NCBI GenBank assembly: GCA_044225155.1
Contig: JBGAJB010000167.1
Coordinates: 1 to 7,675, forward strand
Direction: 5' to 3'
Origin: CAYMBL01 sp044225155
Lineage (GTDB): Bacteria > Planctomycetota > Phycisphaerae > UBA1845 > Fen-1342
DNA: 7,675 nucleotides
Numbering within the stretch: the stretch's first letter is position 1; each line of letters opens with the position of its first letter. The notes under the pieces are model-generated. The model saw only the letters and a program-made list of their open reading frames with translations, had not been told where the DNA came from and searched no databases. The position numbers were made by a program, and so were the translations under genes. Positions 7,220 to 7,675 of this stretch are shown here, in pieces.

Positions 7220-7675
7220 ATGGGCTCGTGGACGGAGACCTTTCCAAACACAACCGGAGCTCAGCAACGCGTCGACGCGGTGGTAAGCGGCACGCCCGTC
7301 GCTGACAACACGTGGGCAATGATCGGCGATGGCACTGCGAATACCGAAATCCCTATTGGCGGCGGTGGGCTGAACCTTATCCAGCCGGTCGCGGACAATC
7401 GGCTCGCGGTGTGGGGCCGCGCACAGACCTATTTCGATTCCGGGACGCTCCGGTTTCGCGTCGGGCGGCGCAACACAAGCGACGGGAACGGGCGGCGCTA
7501 CGGAGTGCATTTCCAGACTGATCAGGGTGACGGGACCGCCGACGACAATACCGGCTACATCGTCGTGGTGCAGTCCAACAACGGTGACGTGATGCTCGGC
7601 AGCATCAACGGCGGCAATCCGATCCTTTATCTCGTCACACAGAGCGCCGCGGTCAGCAAGGACGAATATGTGGAG
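7220..7675 (+). CDS. Array partner protein, longer copy, 3' end off the right edge
   Basis: Open for 152 codons from ATG 7220 to the window end. The start lies 14 bp after the propeller stop, the same layout as 5599/5612, and again without a strong Shine-Dalgarno sequence. Residues 1-91 align with residues 1-92 of the copy at 5612. After N90-G91 it continues with RRYGVHFQTDQGDGTADDN, then GYIVVVQSNNGDVMLGSING and ILYLVTQSAAVSKDEYVE. This middle segment is absent from the shorter copy. Strand-turn patterning with Asp/Asn/Gly turns suggests a beta-sandwich, somewhat like lectin/LamG-type domains, but I do not recognise a defined family. No signal peptide is visible. The protein is expected to end beyond the window with a module like QNPFEATV...LAGIKKR, if it is the full-length ancestor of the two shorter copies. 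Confidence 0.75.
   Translation, partial: MGSWTETFPNTTGAQQRVDAVVSGTPVADNTWAMIGDGTANTEIPIGGGGLNLIQPVADNRLAVWGRAQTYFDSGTLRFRVGRRNTSDGNGRRYGVHFQTDQGDGTADDNTGYIVVVQSNNGDVMLGSINGGNPILYLVTQSAAVSKDEYVE
7427..7491 (+). repeat. 65-nt perfect repeat, copy 2 (partner of 5822-5886)
   Basis: Identical to 5822-5886, inside the longer partner gene. Immediately after it this copy continues with GCGGCGCTAC, whereas the other copy switches to ACAAAATCCG. Confidence 0.9.

Larger units (their letters stand above)
4454..7675 (+). repeat. Tandem gene-pair duplication (propeller plus partner)
   Basis: Unit 1 (4454-6068) and unit 2 (6069 to beyond 7675) each hold a propeller gene followed 12-14 bp later by a partner gene, in the same order and strand. 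The partner-gene tail at 4195-4437 is the remains of a unit before them. Similarity includes the short spacers: the stop of both propellers lies in ACGACACCGTAGG, and both partner tails end in GCTAG shortly before a GGAGG. The units are diverged at the DNA level, so this is an old duplication with some later exchange. Confidence 0.85.

Overview
The window looks like chromosomal DNA from a GC-rich Gram-negative bacterium. I favour a planctomycete-like organism (inference) because of the mix of a large vanadium-haloperoxidase-type lipoprotein, secreted FG-GAP/VCBS propeller proteins and an AMP-forming acetyl-CoA synthetase. No rRNA, tRNA, CRISPR array, transposase or integrase was recognised, so the assignment rests on gene content only.

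Left part, 1-1643, minus strand: a long open frame that runs off the left edge. It encodes a vanadium-dependent haloperoxidase/PAP2-superfamily protein with a probable lipoprotein signal and the complete KX6RP, PSGH and SRX5H metal/phosphate-site motifs. It has its own Shine-Dalgarno sequence and a good sigma70-like promoter candidate (1763-1792).

Gap, 1644-2162: no confident gene. On the minus strand it holds, in order of transcription, the 3' end of an orphan ORF (2125-1886), a strong hairpin-plus-T-run terminator (1858-1817) and then the haloperoxidase promoter. This suggests that an older minus-strand gene once ended here and that only its tail remains. I saw no convincing promoter for the plus-strand gene that follows.

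Middle, 2163-4130, plus strand: acetyl-CoA synthetase (acs), full length except for an apparent six-residue in-frame gap near residue 183. It is a housekeeping acetate-activation enzyme with no evident functional link to its neighbours.

Right part, 4195-7675, plus strand: a tightly packed tandem array of alternating genes. One gene type is a secreted seven-bladed FG-GAP/VCBS beta-propeller (4454-5599 and 6069-7205). The other is a partner protein of no family I recognise, present in three states: a 5'-truncated tail (4195-4437), an internally shortened copy (5612-6046) and a copy that runs off the right edge (from 7220). Spacers are 12-22 bp, so the array reads as one transcription unit. The partner copies show both strong constraint on the C-terminal module (ten synonymous differences and no amino-acid change over 52 codons) and recent recombination (a 65-nt perfect identity that stops exactly at the deletion junction). 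This array is the most novel part of the window: a duplicating propeller-plus-partner system of unknown function, probably at the cell surface.
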